Origin: Bacillus sp. FJAT-29814
Lineage (GTDB): Bacteria > Bacillota > Bacilli > Bacillales > Cytobacillaceae
Length of the DNA: 64,000 nt
Assembly: GCF_001510715.1 (NCBI RefSeq)
Contig: NZ_LMTJ01000002.1
Location: 1-64,000, forward strand
Direction of reading: 5' to 3'
Shown: positions 7,786-17,818 of the stretch, one piece after another
How positions within the stretch are numbered: the stretch's first letter is position 1
How the letters are laid out: each line of letters starts with the position of its first letter
The notes under the pieces: generated by a model
Databases searched by the model: none
What the model saw: only the letters and a program-made list of their open reading frames with translations
What the model was told of the DNA's origin: nothing
Made by a program: the position numbers and the translations under genes

Positions 7786-9078
7786 GTGCATTTTACCAAT
7801 TCTGAACGATTACATAACGAAGCGCTCCAGCATATTGTCGGCGGTGTCAACAGCCCGTCACGTTCATATAAAGCTGTAGGTGGCGGTGCTCCGGTTGTGA
7901 TGGAGCGGGCCCAGGGCGCTTATTTCTGGGATGTCGACGGCAACCAGTATATCGACTACCTGGCGGCATATGGCCCGATCATCACTGGCCATGCGCACCC
8001 GCATATTACCGAGGCCATTAAGCGTGCAGCGGAAACGGGGGTCCTATACGGCACGCCGACTCCGCATGAAGTGAAATTTGCCAAAATGCTGAAGGAAGCG
8101 ATACCCTCATTAGACAAGGTTCGCTTCGTCAACTCCGGGACGGAGGCGGTCATGACAACCATCCGCGTGGCCCGTGCTTACACCGGCCGAGACAAAATCA
8201 TCAAATTTGCCGGCTGTTATCACGGTCACTCTGACTTGGTCCTTGTTGCAGCAGGGTCCGGCCCTTCTACGCTTGGAACACCGGATTCCGCCGGGGTGCC
8301 GAAATCCATCGCCCAAGAAGTGATTACTGTCCCATTTAACGACATCGAACCATTCAAGCAAGCTCTAGAAAAATGGGGCGACCAAATCGCCGCTGTTCTC
8401 GTCGAGCCAATTGTCGGCAACTTCGGGATTGTCGAGCCAAACCCTGGTTTCCTTGAGCAAGTTAACAAGCTTACCCACGAAGCAGGTGCACTTGTCATTT
8501 ACGACGAGGTCATCACCGCGTTCCGTTTCATGTACGGCGGTGCCCAGGACCTTCTCGGCATCAAGCCGGACTTAACCGCACTTGGAAAAATCATTGGCGG
8601 CGGACTCCCAATCGGCGCATACGGTGGCCGCAAAGAAATAATGGAAAAAGTGGCCCCGCTCGGCCCGGCTTACCAAGCCGGCACGATGGCCGGAAACCCT
8701 GCTTCCATGCTTGCTGGAATAGCCTGCCTTGAAGTGTTGAAACAGCCAGGAGTGTATGACTACGTGGACCGCCTTGGCGCGATGCTTGAAGAAGGAATCT
8801 TGGCGGCGGCAAAAGAATTCGATATCGAGATTACCATCAACCGCTTAAAAGGTGCGTTCACCGTTTATTTTACAAATGAAAAAATCGAGAACTATGAGCA
8901 AGCCGAAAACACCGATGGAGAAATGTTCGGTAAATTTTTCAAATTGATGCTTCACCAAGGAATTAACCTTGCGCCATCCAAATATGAAGCATGGTTCCTA
9001 ACCATCGCCCATACAGAAGAAGACGTGGAAGCGACTCTCCATGCAGTCAGAAATGCATTTTCATCACTAAAACAGTAA
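7786..9078 (+). CDS. gsaB: Glutamate-1-semialdehyde 2,1-aminomutase (GsaB/HemL2)
   Basis: A 430-residue PLP-dependent class III aminotransferase. The enzyme converts glutamate-1-semialdehyde to 5-aminolevulinate, a heme precursor. The PLP lysine is Lys268 in [13 protein letters not shown]. The motifs [16 protein letters not shown] and GCYHGHSD are typical. It is very close to B. subtilis GsaB, the second aminomutase besides HemL, and it lies in the same neighbourhood. The start is the GTG at 7786 with AAGGAGG 8 nt upstream; the upstream in-frame ATG at 7744 would place the ribosome site inside the gene. A terminator follows. Confidence 0.93.
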   Translation: MHFTNSERLHNEALQHIVGGVNSPSRSYKAVGGGAPVVMERAQGAYFWDVDGNQYIDYLAAYGPIITGHAHPHITEAIKRAAETGVLYGTPTPHEVKFAKMLKEAIPSLDKVRFVNSGTEAVMTTIRVARAYTGRDKIIKFAGCYHGHSDLVLVAAGSGPSTLGTPDSAGVPKSIAQEVITVPFNDIEPFKQALEKWGDQIAAVLVEPIVGNFGIVEPNPGFLEQVNKLTHEAGALVIYDEVITAFRFMYGGAQDLLGIKPDLTALGKIIGGGLPIGAYGGRKEIMEKVAPLGPAYQAGTMAGNPASMLAGIACLEVLKQPGVYDYVDRLGAMLEEGILAAAKEFDIEITINRLKGAFTVYFTNEKIENYEQAENTDGEMFGKFFKLMLHQGINLAPSKYEAWFLTIAHTEEDVEATLHAVRNAFSSLKQ

Positions 9079-9100
9079 TAAATATACAAATTTTATGCAA

Positions 9101-9131
9101 AAAAGGAGAGCTGCCCAGGCTCTCTTTTTAT
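9101..9131 (+). terminator. gsaB terminator
   Basis: GAGAGC and GCTCTC pair around TGCCCAG and are followed by TTTTTA, 25 bp after the gsaB stop. Confidence 0.8.
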
Positions 9132-9142
9132 TTCACGTAAAT

Positions 9143-9158
9143 TTGAAAACGTTTACAA
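9143..9158. promoter_or_regulatory. Candidate cre (CcpA) site upstream of the glutamate synthase gene
   Basis: TTGAAAACGTTTACAA fits the catabolite-responsive element consensus WTGNAANCGNWNNCAW at every defined position. It lies about 70 bp upstream of the candidate -35, a position more often used for activation than for roadblock repression. The site is seen in sequence; the effect is inferred. Confidence 0.65.
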
Positions 9159-9227
9159 TAACAGCTTTTCATCTGTTTTTTCGATTAAACTAATGCTAAA
9201 TCTATATCCAAAATACTGAATATTTAT

Positions 9228-9256
9228 TTGATGTCTGAAAATTCTTATGATAATAT
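9228..9256 (+). promoter_or_regulatory. Candidate sigma-A promoter of the glutamate synthase gene
   Basis: TTGATG and TAATAT are separated by 17 bp. The spacer contains CTGAAAATT, a half match to the CodY motif. Transcription would start near 9263 and give a 5' leader of about 120 nt. Confidence 0.5.
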
Positions 9257-9339
9257 TAGACTATTATTTTTGCTTTTTTATCCATTTACAATTTTACCTC
9301 ACTAAAGCACCAAATTATTTCTCAAATTTATCGTTTCAT

Positions 9340-9379
9340 AGGAGGTGAAGCGGCTTCCTTTAGTACCACTAAAGAAGCC
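9340..9379 (+). promoter_or_regulatory. Ribosome site separated from its start codon by a hairpin
   Basis: AGGAGGTG at 9340-9347 lies 39 nt before the ATG at 9387, too far to act directly. Between them GGCTTC-C-TTTAGT (9352-9364) and ACTAAAGAAGCC (9368-9379) can pair over 12 bp with one bulge. Folding would leave about 11 nt between ribosome site and ATG. No other start codon is suitably placed behind AGGAGGTG. Confidence 0.6.
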
Positions 9380-9386
9380 CGAATAA

Positions 9387-12300
9387 ATGATACAAAGATG
9401 GACCCCTTCCCTATTTAAAGATTTCCACAAGCAGGAACACGATGCATGCGGAATCGTCGCCAGCCTTGAAAAAAGCAAAATTCCGACCAGGAAAAATATC
9501 TTCAACTGCATTAACGCGCTTGTGACCATGAATCACCGTGCTGGTTTTATCAACGATGAAGGGGACGGCGTGGGGATTCATGTCGATATCCCAACCGAGC
9601 TCTGGAAGGAAAAACTGCGCCAGGCCGACCTTGATCCATCACTTGTGGAAAAAGAAGAATTCTCAGTCGGACATGTGTTTATTAGCAAAAATGTAAACTG
9701 GGAATCTACGAGACAAGAATTAATCAACAAACTAACAAAACACCAGCTACAACTAGTTTTTGAAACCAACAAAGTGACCGACTCCACTAAATTAGGGCCA
9801 ATTGCAATCCAAGAAAATCCTGTATTTTGGCAGTTTGCCTGCCTATCCGATAAAACCGGCGATGAATTAAACAAGGTTTTGTTTGAAGCTCTGGTAGATT
9901 TTGAGACAAACGAGAATGTTCACGTAGCCTCATTAAGTCAAAATCATGCCGTATACAAAGTTATGGGAGCCGGTGATATTCTGCCACGTTACTATCATGA
10001 CCTTGCCAGCCCGCTTGTCGCTTCAACAATGACGCTCGGCCATAACCGCTACTCCACCAATACACTATCAAGCTTTTTCCGGGTCCAGCCGTTCAGCGTC
10101 CTTGGACATAACGGTGAAATCAATACGATTGCCAAGCTGCGCGACGAGGCCAAAATGATTGGCGTGCAGCTCGTGAAGGACGGCAGTGACTCGCAGGATT
10201 TAAGCCGGACAATGGAAACTTTAATCTGCCGTGAGGGCTATTCATTGTTTGAAGCGATGGACCTGCTGTTTCCGCCAATTAATAATGAAATCAAGGCATA
10301 TCCAGAACATTTGCAAGATTTATATACTTATTTGCGCGAGGCATGGGGCCACTTCGCTCAGGGCCCTGCGGGGATCATCTCCCGCTATGGCGATGAAGCC
10401 GTGTTTAGTGTCGACGCTTTGGGCCTACGCCCGCTTTGGATGCTGGAAACCGATACATCCTACCTGTTCTCCTCTGAACCAGGAATTATTCCATCCAGTG
10501 AGTATGTGAGCGAGCCAAAGCCGCTCTCCCCTGGCGAGAAGGTAGGTTTTAAATGGATCGGTTCAGAGTTAGCACTTTATGACCATAGTGACTATCAAAA
10601 TGAAGTTTATAACCGCTTTTCAAAACGGCTCCTGCTTAACGAAGCACGATTCCGGCTGCAGCCACCGTTGTTAAGCAAAACCGTTACGATGAGTTATCCG
10701 GACAAAATCCATAACGGCCAATATAAAGCGTTCGGCTGGGAACGGGACCATATCCAGTTGATTGAACAAATGGCGGAAAAAGGTGTCGAGCCGATTCGCT
10801 CGCTTGGTCATGATGCCCCTCTGGCGGCGCTTAATCCTGAACGCGTCAACATTGCGGATTATATCAAGGAAAGCGTAGCAGTCGTGACCAATCCAGCGAT
10901 TGACCGGGACCGGGAAACCGAGCATTTTTCCACACGCGTCATCATTGGGAAACGTCCGGTTTTAAACGCTGCCCAAGAAACTGGGACTGTGATTGAACTG
11001 ACAACTCCGATTCTGTTGGAAGGCAAAGCCGGCTTTAGTTGTTCAGAAACGATGGGACAGCCAAGCTTTGACCAAGTGGTTCAGTATTTCCAAGAACAAA
11101 AATTGGCTGCTTATATTTCGACCACTTTTTCAAAAAATGAAACAATCGGTGATGCACTTGATAGACTCGCCACTGAAGCTGTTCATGCTGTCAAGCAGGG
11201 AAAAACCTTGCTTATTCTCGATGATGCGAAAGCCCATCAGGACGATTCCTATTGGCTCGACCCTCATCTGGTCACATCAGCGATCGACCAGGCATTGGTC
11301 AAGGAGGACCTTCGCCGCGATTGCTCGCTGTTGCTGCGTTCGGCCGCGATTCGCTCCTTGCACGATTGTGTAACCGTGTTTGGCTTAGGTGCGGATTTAA
11401 TCAGCCCATATTATATGTTCCTGACGGTTCTCGGCGAAACGACCGCACCGCTTGTTAACCTGTACATCGCTTTGAGCAAGGGTCTTGAAAAAGTGATTTC
11501 AACCATCGGCATTCATGAACTGCGTGGCTATGGACGCCTGTTCTCGAGCATCGGCCTGAACCAAGAAGTTGCTGAGGTATTAAATGTCGTGAACTTCTTT
11601 GGCTCCTCCGAGCTTGAGAGCAATTTTGAAGCGATGAAGCAGGATGCCTTTAAACGGGCTGAGGATTACCAAAACGAGAAAGAACGTGTCGGAAAAACAT
11701 TCCACCTGTTCCCGCGGATTTGGAAGGCAATTGGGGAAGTGGCGGCAACCGGCGATTACAGTGTGTACCGTGAAAAAATTTACGAGCAAGAAACTGAAAA
11801 TCCAACGACCATTCGCCATTTGGTCGGTTTAAAGAATAGCGAAAATCCTGTGTCACCTAGCGAAGTCAATATTACTGTCGGCGATCATGATCTGCCGTTT
11901 TTGATTTCTTCCATGTCCTTTGGCTCTCAAAACGAGATTGCCTTTAGGGCTTATGCAGAGGGGGCAGACCGCTTAAACATGGTCAGCTTGAACGGGGAAG
12001 GCGGCGAAATCAAGGATATGCTAGGGAAATATCCGAGAACCCGTGGGCAGCAAATTGCCTCGGGTCGATTTGGTGTCAACGCCGAACTGTTAAACTCTTC
12101 GAATTTATTGGAAATAAAAATTGGCCAGGGTGCGAAGCCTGGTGAAGGCGGCCATTTGCCTGGATCGAAGGTTACCGCCAAGGTCGCGGCGGCCCGTAAT
12201 GCGACACTTGGTTCAGACCTGATTTCACCATCAAACAACCATGATATTTATTCAATTGAAGATTTGGCGCAAATGATTCAAGAATTAAAAACAGCCAATG

Positions 12301-13856
12301 ACAAGGCAAAGATTGCCGTTAAAGTGCCGGTTGTTCCAAACATTGGCACCATTGCTGTCGGGATTGCCAAAGCGGGCGCTGATATCATTACCCTAAGCGG
12401 TTTTGACGGCGGGACCGGTGCCGCAAGAATCCATGCGCTGCAACATGTCGGCCTTCCGGTTGAAATCGGGGTTAAGGCGGCCCATAACGCCCTGCTAGAA
12501 AGCGGATTGCGCCATAAGGTGGAGCTTTGGGCAGACGGCGGGATGAAGAGTGCGATGGATGTTGTTAAAATCATGCTGCTTGGTGCGAACCGGGTTGGTT
12601 TTGGAACACTGGCGATGCTGTCAATCGGCTGTACCACCTGTCGCGGCTGTCATTTGGATACCTGTCATGTCGGGATTGCCACGCAAATTGAGTCGGAAGC
12701 ACAGGCGAAAGAGCATGGACTGCGCCGCTTCGTCCCACGTCAGTTTGACTTGGCGGTTCAGGGCATCATGAATCTGTTTACCGCATTCGGCAACGAGGTA
12801 AAAGCACTTGCTGCTTCCCTAGGAATTCGCAACCTACAAGAGGCTGTCGGCCATTCCGAGTTTTTGGAACAGGTAAAGGGCCAGAATCAGCTTAATCTAT
12901 CCTACTTGCTGAAACCGCTGGAAATTAGCCAGTTCACCAGAATCGAAGCTTCCAAGACAGCAGCCGAAACCCAAATGCAGGTCGCAGCCGGTGCAGAGTA
13001 TCACGATGCAAGTGTCGAACAGCTTCATGCTTCAAGAGAGTTTGTCAGTGTCACTTCCGAACAGCGGGTATTGGGTAGCAGGGTGTCTTGCCACCGCGTA
13101 CGCGGCAGACTCGATGGATCCTACAAGCAGTTGCCAAGTGTGCAGCTTAAGTATAAGGATGGCTCTATTCCAGGCAACGGCCTCGGGGCCTACAACAGCG
13201 AAGGCATTGACATTACTGTCAATGGCGGCGGCCAGGACGGTGTTGGGAAAACTTCCTTCGGCGGCAGCATTTATATATTGAAGTCAAAAGGGAAAAATGG
13301 CGAATATCTAAATGGCTCTGTCGGAAAAGGTTTTGGCTATGGGGCCCAAAAAGGCCTACTAGTTGCTCAAGGCAATGCCGATGCCCGTGCCGGAATCAGG
13401 CTTTCAGGGGCAGATTTGATCATCGCCGGAAAGCTGAAAAAGCCGCTTCCGGAAAAAGAGGCAGGCAATATCGGCGCCAATGCCAATATCAAGGGCTTTG
13501 CCTTTGAATATATGACCAACGGCCGCGGCCTTGTGCTTGGCGATCCAGGTCCATGGATTTGTGCAGGGATGACAGGCGGTGTCGTCTATATCCGCCATCA
13601 GCCGGAAATGGGACTGACCAAGGATGCGATTAAACGCCGAATTGCAAAAGGCGCGAAGGTCTCCGTTCTCGATCTATCCGAAAAAGGAATGCAGGATATC
13701 GAAGAACTGTTAACCAAATATCGTGATTTACTCGAGCAGAATGGACAGTCACATGAAGCAGACCAGCTTCGTCCATTGTTAGCCGCTCCGGAACAGCATT
13801 TCGTTCAGATCAGCCCGGTAAAAGAACAGGCCGACCCAGCTGTTTCAACCGAGTAA
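9387..13856 (+). CDS. Glutamate synthase large subunit, stand-alone
   Basis: A 1489-residue GltB-type protein, close to the usual length of about 1500. It makes two glutamates from glutamine and 2-oxoglutarate. A class-II glutamine amidotransferase domain begins at Cys21 (EHDACGIVAS), which normally becomes the N terminus after propeptide removal. The FMN synthase domain follows (about 820-1190) with SGFDGGTGAARI. It holds the 3Fe-4S ligands in GCTTCRGCHLDTCHVG (C-x5-C-x4-C plus an extra Cys). The C-terminal beta-helix (about 1220-1450) has GGNGG-like repeats. No small subunit GltD is adjacent, so the electron donor must come from elsewhere. The gene interrupts the gsaB-ygaE order known from B. 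subtilis. Confidence 0.9.
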   Translation: MIQRWTPSLFKDFHKQEHDACGIVASLEKSKIPTRKNIFNCINALVTMNHRAGFINDEGDGVGIHVDIPTELWKEKLRQADLDPSLVEKEEFSVGHVFISKNVNWESTRQELINKLTKHQLQLVFETNKVTDSTKLGPIAIQENPVFWQFACLSDKTGDELNKVLFEALVDFETNENVHVASLSQNHAVYKVMGAGDILPRYYHDLASPLVASTMTLGHNRYSTNTLSSFFRVQPFSVLGHNGEINTIAKLRDEAKMIGVQLVKDGSDSQDLSRTMETLICREGYSLFEAMDLLFPPINNEIKAYPEHLQDLYTYLREAWGHFAQGPAGIISRYGDEAVFSVDALGLRPLWMLETDTSYLFSSEPGIIPSSEYVSEPKPLSPGEKVGFKWIGSELALYDHSDYQNEVYNRFSKRLLLNEARFRLQPPLLSKTVTMSYPDKIHNGQYKAFGWERDHIQLIEQMAEKGVEPIRSLGHDAPLAALNPERVNIADYIKESVAVVTNPAIDRDRETEHFSTRVIIGKRPVLNAAQETGTVIELTTPILLEGKAGFSCSETMGQPSFDQVVQYFQEQKLAAYISTTFSKNETIGDALDRLATEAVHAVKQGKTLLILDDAKAHQDDSYWLDPHLVTSAIDQALVKEDLRRDCSLLLRSAAIRSLHDCVTVFGLGADLISPYYMFLTVLGETTAPLVNLYIALSKGLEKVISTIGIHELRGYGRLFSSIGLNQEVAEVLNVVNFFGSSELESNFEAMKQDAFKRAEDYQNEKERVGKTFHLFPRIWKAIGEVAATGDYSVYREKIYEQETENPTTIRHLVGLKNSENPVSPSEVNITVGDHDLPFLISSMSFGSQNEIAFRAYAEGADRLNMVSLNGEGGEIKDMLGKYPRTRGQQIASGRFGVNAELLNSSNLLEIKIGQGAKPGEGGHLPGSKVTAKVAAARNATLGSDLISPSNNHDIYSIEDLAQMIQELKTANDKAKIAVKVPVVPNIGTIAVGIAKAGADIITLSGFDGGTGAARIHALQHVGLPVEIGVKAAHNALLESGLRHKVELWADGGMKSAMDVVKIMLLGANRVGFGTLAMLSIGCTTCRGCHLDTCHVGIATQIESEAQAKEHGLRRFVPRQFDLAVQGIMNLFTAFGNEVKALAASLGIRNLQEAVGHSEFLEQVKGQNQLNLSYLLKPLEISQFTRIEASKTAAETQMQVAAGAEYHDASVEQLHASREFVSVTSEQRVLGSRVSCHRVRGRLDGSYKQLPSVQLKYKDGSIPGNGLGAYNSEGIDITVNGGGQDGVGKTSFGGSIYILKSKGKNGEYLNGSVGKGFGYGAQKGLLVAQGNADARAGIRLSGADLIIAGKLKKPLPEKEAGNIGANANIKGFAFEYMTNGRGLVLGDPGPWICAGMTGGVVYIRHQPEMGLTKDAIKRRIAKGAKVSVLDLSEKGMQDIEELLTKYRDLLEQNGQSHEADQLRPLLAAPEQHFVQISPVKEQADPAVSTE

Positions 13857-13862
13857 AATTCA

Positions 13863-13902
13863 AAAAAGCATCCGCACGTTTGTTGCTGCGGATGCTTTTT
13901 TT
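13863..13902 (+). terminator. Glutamate synthase gene terminator
   Basis: AAAAAAGCATCCGCA and TGCGGATGCTTTTTT form a perfect 15-bp stem with a loop of about 9 nt and a T tract. Confidence 0.9.
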
Positions 13903-13907
13903 GGGAT

Positions 13908-14021
13908 TCGCGGATATATTCGGATTTTCGCGGATAAAATGATTTTTTCGCGGATATATCGAAATTATCGCGGATATATTCATATAATCGCGGATATCCT
14001 CCATTTTTTCGCAGATATATT
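13908..14021. repeat. 20-bp tandem repeat, six copies
   Basis: TCGCGGATATAT-like units begin at 13908, 13928, 13948, 13968, 13988 and about 14009, so the period is 20 bp. The core CGCGGATA is invariant in the first five copies and the other 10-12 bases vary. The array fills the gap between the glutamate synthase terminator and ygaE. Unlike the 52-bp arrays it has no self-complementary arms. Confidence 0.8.
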
Positions 14022-14149
14022 TCCATCCATGCCCCATTTGCATAAATATGTCATATAATATCCCTTGCCAATGCAAATAAATCCATGTATGATACAATAT
14101 TGTTTAACATTGAACTAAGATTATTTTTTGGAAAGGAAATATTTTAATA

Positions 14150-15223
14150 ATGAAGTTAGGTGCCCGCATTTTTAAAACGGGAATTGCTATTGTTTTATCG
14201 CTTTACTTAGCGCAATTGCTGCACTCACCCTCTCCGGTATTTGCAGCCATAGCCGCGATCTTTGCCATACAGCCAACGATTTATCGTTCCTTTTTGACGA
14301 TTATCGAACAAATCCAGGGGAATTTGATTGGCGCGATCATGGCCGTTGTTTTTGTATTATTGCTCGGAAATCATTTTATAGTGATTGGTCTCGCTGCCAT
14401 TATTGTGATTACTGTTAATCTTAAACTGAAACTTGGAAACACGATCGGATTGGCGCTCGTGACGCTCATTTCGATAATGGAATCGCCTGGCGGCAACTTT
14501 TTGACATTTGCCGGCATCCGCTTTTCCACGATCATGATTGGGGTATTTTCGGCGTTTATCGTAAATCTCGTGTTCATGCCGCCAAAATATGAAAATAAGC
14601 TTTATCATAAAATCGTCGATACCACCGGGGAAATCATCAAGTGGATTCGCCTAAGTACCCGTCAGGATTTTGATCATCAGCTTCTGAAAACCGATATTGG
14701 CAAATTAAAAAACGATATTAAAGAGATGGAACAGTTTTATTCTCTGTATAAGGAAGAAAGAGACTATTTTAAAAAACATCACTTAGACAAGTCCCGTAAG
14801 CTGGTGGTTTTCCGGCAAATGACGGTCACCGCCAAAAGAGCCCTAGATACGTTAAAAAGATTGCATCGCTTTGAAAATGAAATGCTAATGCTGTCGGAGG
14901 AGTTTCGGTCTGTGCTGCAGGAGCAAGTGGATAACCTTATATATTTTCACGAACAGCTGATGCTGCGCTTCATCGGAAAGGTGCCAACTCCGCCCTCAAA
15001 CCAGGAGGAGAAGGTAACAATCAATAAAGAAGAGCTGTTTCACTTCTTTTTGCAGCATCAAAAGGAAATCGACGAGGAGAACAATCCGCAACTATACCAT
15101 ACAATGCAAATTGTCGCATCGATTATTGACTACAGCGAGCAGGTAGAACATTTGGATGTGTTAATCACTAGTTTTCATTACTACCATAACAACGAGATTT
15201 CCATTGAAGAACAAGATGATTAA
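14150..15223 (+). CDS. ygaE: YgaE, aromatic acid exporter family membrane protein
   Basis: A 357-residue protein with a hydrophobic N-terminal half (residues about 10-145, roughly six helices) and a soluble, helical C-terminal half rich in charged residues. The segment FAAIAAIFAIQPTIYRSF is typical of the ArAE/FUSC-like exporter family. The position next to ygaD and the match in start and length identify it with B. subtilis YgaE. The transported substrate is unknown. GGAAAGG lies 14 nt upstream of the ATG. It is convergent with ygaD across a shared terminator. Confidence 0.85.
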   Translation: MKLGARIFKTGIAIVLSLYLAQLLHSPSPVFAAIAAIFAIQPTIYRSFLTIIEQIQGNLIGAIMAVVFVLLLGNHFIVIGLAAIIVITVNLKLKLGNTIGLALVTLISIMESPGGNFLTFAGIRFSTIMIGVFSAFIVNLVFMPPKYENKLYHKIVDTTGEIIKWIRLSTRQDFDHQLLKTDIGKLKNDIKEMEQFYSLYKEERDYFKKHHLDKSRKLVVFRQMTVTAKRALDTLKRLHRFENEMLMLSEEFRSVLQEQVDNLIYFHEQLMLRFIGKVPTPPSNQEEKVTINKEELFHFFLQHQKEIDEENNPQLYHTMQIVASIIDYSEQVEHLDVLITSFHYYHNNEISIEEQDD

Positions 15224-15227
15224 AAAA

Positions 15228-15260
15228 CCCGAAGCAGTTCCGACACTGCTTCGGGTTTTT
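15228..15260. terminator. Bidirectional terminator between ygaE and ygaD
   Basis: CCCGAAGCAG and CTGCTTCGGG form a perfect stem around TTCCGACA, with AAAAAA before and TTTTT after, serving both convergent genes. Confidence 0.85.
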
Positions 15261-15268
15261 GGGCGACG

Positions 15269-17038
15269 CTAAACGGTCGCTTCCTCATTTTTCTTTTCGA
15301 TTTGCTGCACCTGAAATAATTTATAATAATTGCCTTGCTTCGCCATCAACTCATCATGCGTCCCGATTTCAACGATTTGGCCGTGTTCAATTAACACAAT
15401 CCGGTCGGCATGGGTAATCGTTGAAAGACGGTGCGCGACAATAAAGGTCGTCCTGTCCTTCGCCAATTCATCGAGTGCTTCTTGAATGTAATGCTCGCTC
15501 TCCAAGTCGAGTGCCGAAGTTGCCTCATCGAGAATCAAGATTGGCGGATTTTTCAAAAATACACGGGCAATCGCGACTCGTTGCTTTTGGCCGCCAGATA
15601 GCTTAACTCCCCGCTCACCAACCTTTGTACCATATCCTTCGGGAAGATGCAGAATAAACTCGTCAGCATTCGCTGCCTTAGCAGCCCGAAATACCTCTTC
15701 ATCGGATGCCCCCGGTTTCCCCAACAAAATATTCTCTTTAACTGACTCGCTGAATAGAATATTGTCCTGAAAAACAACGCCGATTTTATCCCGTAATGAC
15801 TGCACCTTGAACTCACGAATATCACGGCCATCAAGCAGAATCCTTCCTTGGGTGACATCGTAAAACCTCGGTATCAGACTGACCAGCGTCGATTTTCCGC
15901 CGCCGCTCATGCCTACGAGGGCGATCGTTTCGCCTTTTTTTACCTCTAAGGAAATATTTTTCAGCACCAGTTCTTGGCCTTCGTCATAGGCAAACGAAAC
16001 ATCTTCAAAGGTGATATTCCCTTTAACATTGCTGCATTCGACCGCATCAGGAGCATCGACAACATCATATTTTTCATCGAGAAATTCAAACACCCGGTCC
16101 ATCGAAGCAAACGATTGGGTGATCGTTGTCGAGGAGTTGACCAACCGGCGCAGCGGGCTATATAGCTTATCGATATAGGCGAAAAACGCCACCATCGTTC
16201 CTAACGAAAGCTGACCATGAATAACAAGATAGGCAGAGTAGCCAATCACAAGTAACGGAGCAATGTCTGTAATCGTATTGACAACCGCAAATGACTTGGC
16301 ATTCCAGCTTGTGTGCTGAAGCGCCTTCTCAAGGAAGTTTTTATTCTGTTTATCAAACTGAGTCTGCTCATAGCCCTCAATCGCAAAGCTCTTGATCACC
16401 GGCATTCCCTGGACCCGTTCATGAAGATAGCTTTGCACCTCGGCTAGCGCTTGGGAGCGGACCCTTGTCAATCGGCGCAAGTTCCCAAAAAAGTATCTAA
16501 TCGAAAAAGCATACAGCGGGAACAGCAAAATCGAAACGATTGTCAATTTTACATTCATCGAAAACATCAGAATAATGGCAATGACAATTGTGGCGATATC
16601 AAGCCAAAGGTTCATTAACCCGGTCACGACGAAGGTCTTTGTCTGCTCGACGTCATTGATCACACGTGAAATGATTTCCCCTGCCCGTGTATTGGCATAA
16701 TATTTAAAGCTTAATTTTTGAATATGCTTATACATCTTATTACGGATGTCATATAAGATTTTGTTCGATGTCCACTGGGCAAAATACTGGCGGTAATACT
16801 CAATTGGCGGCCTGAGAATGACAAATATGATAATCATAATTCCCATAAGCAGGAGCAGTTTGTGAATTTTATCACCAGTGGCCAGTTTTGTATTCCCTAC
16901 GATATCATCGACCACGTATTTTATTAAAATTGGAATAATGAGCGGGATAGAAAATTTTACAATACCAATAACGATGGTGGCAATGATTTGCCATTTATAT
17001 GGTTTTACAAATTGAAGATAACGCCTGATGCTATCCAA
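15269..17038 (-). CDS. ygaD: YgaD, ABC exporter with fused membrane and ATPase domains
   Basis: A 589-residue type-IV ABC half-transporter: six membrane helices in residues about 15-300, then the nucleotide-binding domain with Walker [12 protein letters not shown]-loop VFQDNILF, signature [13 protein letters not shown], Walker [13 protein letters not shown] and switch His VAHRLSTI. It should work as a homodimer or with a partner. In B. subtilis the same gene lies between ygaC and ygaE; its substrate is not established, though relatives are lipid or multidrug exporters. It starts with TTG behind a purine-rich ribosome site. Confidence 0.9.
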   Translation of the reverse strand: MDSIRRYLQFVKPYKWQIIATIVIGIVKFSIPLIIPILIKYVVDDIVGNTKLATGDKIHKLLLLMGIMIIIFVILRPPIEYYRQYFAQWTSNKILYDIRNKMYKHIQKLSFKYYANTRAGEIISRVINDVEQTKTFVVTGLMNLWLDIATIVIAIILMFSMNVKLTIVSILLFPLYAFSIRYFFGNLRRLTRVRSQALAEVQSYLHERVQGMPVIKSFAIEGYEQTQFDKQNKNFLEKALQHTSWNAKSFAVVNTITDIAPLLVIGYSAYLVIHGQLSLGTMVAFFAYIDKLYSPLRRLVNSSTTITQSFASMDRVFEFLDEKYDVVDAPDAVECSNVKGNITFEDVSFAYDEGQELVLKNISLEVKKGETIALVGMSGGGKSTLVSLIPRFYDVTQGRILLDGRDIREFKVQSLRDKIGVVFQDNILFSESVKENILLGKPGASDEEVFRAAKAANADEFILHLPEGYGTKVGERGVKLSGGQKQRVAIARVFLKNPPILILDEATSALDLESEHYIQEALDELAKDRTTFIVAHRLSTITHADRIVLIEHGQIVEIGTHDELMAKQGNYYKLFQVQQIEKKNEEATV

Positions 17039-17113
17039 ACCTTTCCCCCCTTTCCTTTTTCAGCAAAAACACCTGTTGACCTTCATCAACAGGCGTTTGA
17101 ACCAATACACGAA

Positions 17114-17644
17114 TTACCGTCTGTATGTTAAATACCGTTCATACCAGATATCGATAAAATCCGGTGCAAATGGGCCGCTGCGCTGGCGAATCCACTGAAT
17201 CAGTTTATCGACATTCCGCTTTAGAATTTGGTCAATCACATCTGGATAATTCATTTCGCGGCGATGACGTTCATACTCATCCTCGTCCAGTAAATTAAAG
17301 GTCATATCAGGAAACACTTTAATATCAAGATCATAGTCAATATACTTCAGTGCCTCACCATCAAAAATAAACGGCGAACTGATGTTGCAATAGTAATAAA
17401 TCCCGTCTTCACGAATCATGCCAATAACATTAAACCAATATTGCGAATGGAAGTAACAAATAGCCGGTTCCCTTGTAATCCACGTTCTTCCATCTGATTC
17501 GGTAACAAGCGTTCGATCATTAGCGGCAATTACTAAATTTTGCGACCCTTTTAAAACAGTTGTTTCTTCCCAGACGCGATGGATGTGCCCATTGTGTTTA
17601 TAGCTATGTATTTGTATTGGTTCACCTTCGATGGGTACGCCCAT
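17114..17644 (-). CDS. ygaC: YgaC, nucleoside tri-/diphosphatase family (DUF402)
   Basis: A 176-residue protein of the DUF402/UPF0374 family (B. subtilis YgaC). A staphylococcal relative, Ntdp, hydrolyses nucleoside tri- and diphosphates with a divalent metal. The acidic stretch [23 protein letters not shown] and the basic N-terminal KHNGHIHR region are the features of the family. The ATG at 17644 has GGGGGAG 4 nt upstream. It follows ygaB and precedes ygaD in the same direction, as in B. subtilis. Confidence 0.88.
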   Translation of the reverse strand: MGVPIEGEPIQIHSYKHNGHIHRVWEETTVLKGSQNLVIAANDRTLVTESDGRTWITREPAICYFHSQYWFNVIGMIREDGIYYYCNISSPFIFDGEALKYIDYDLDIKVFPDMTFNLLDEDEYERHRREMNYPDVIDQILKRNVDKLIQWIRQRSGPFAPDFIDIWYERYLTYRR

Positions 17645-17763
17645 TTTCTCCCCCTACCTTCATCTTGACCTTTGCCACCTAATCCGAACATATAATAAAC
17701 GACAAAAGGCAACAAAGAAAATTCCTATTTTCTATTATTATAACGGTTGAAGTCTAAATTTAA

Positions 17764-17797
17764 AACAAAAGAGCCATAATTCAATAGGCTCTTTGTA
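17764..17797 (-). terminator. ygaB terminator
   Basis: On the minus strand AAAGAGCC and GGCTCTTTTGTTTT flank a loop of 11-12 nt, about 22 bp after the ygaB stop. Confidence 0.75.
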
Positions 17798-17818
17798 AAA
17801 ATTTGCTCTTTTTTTTGA

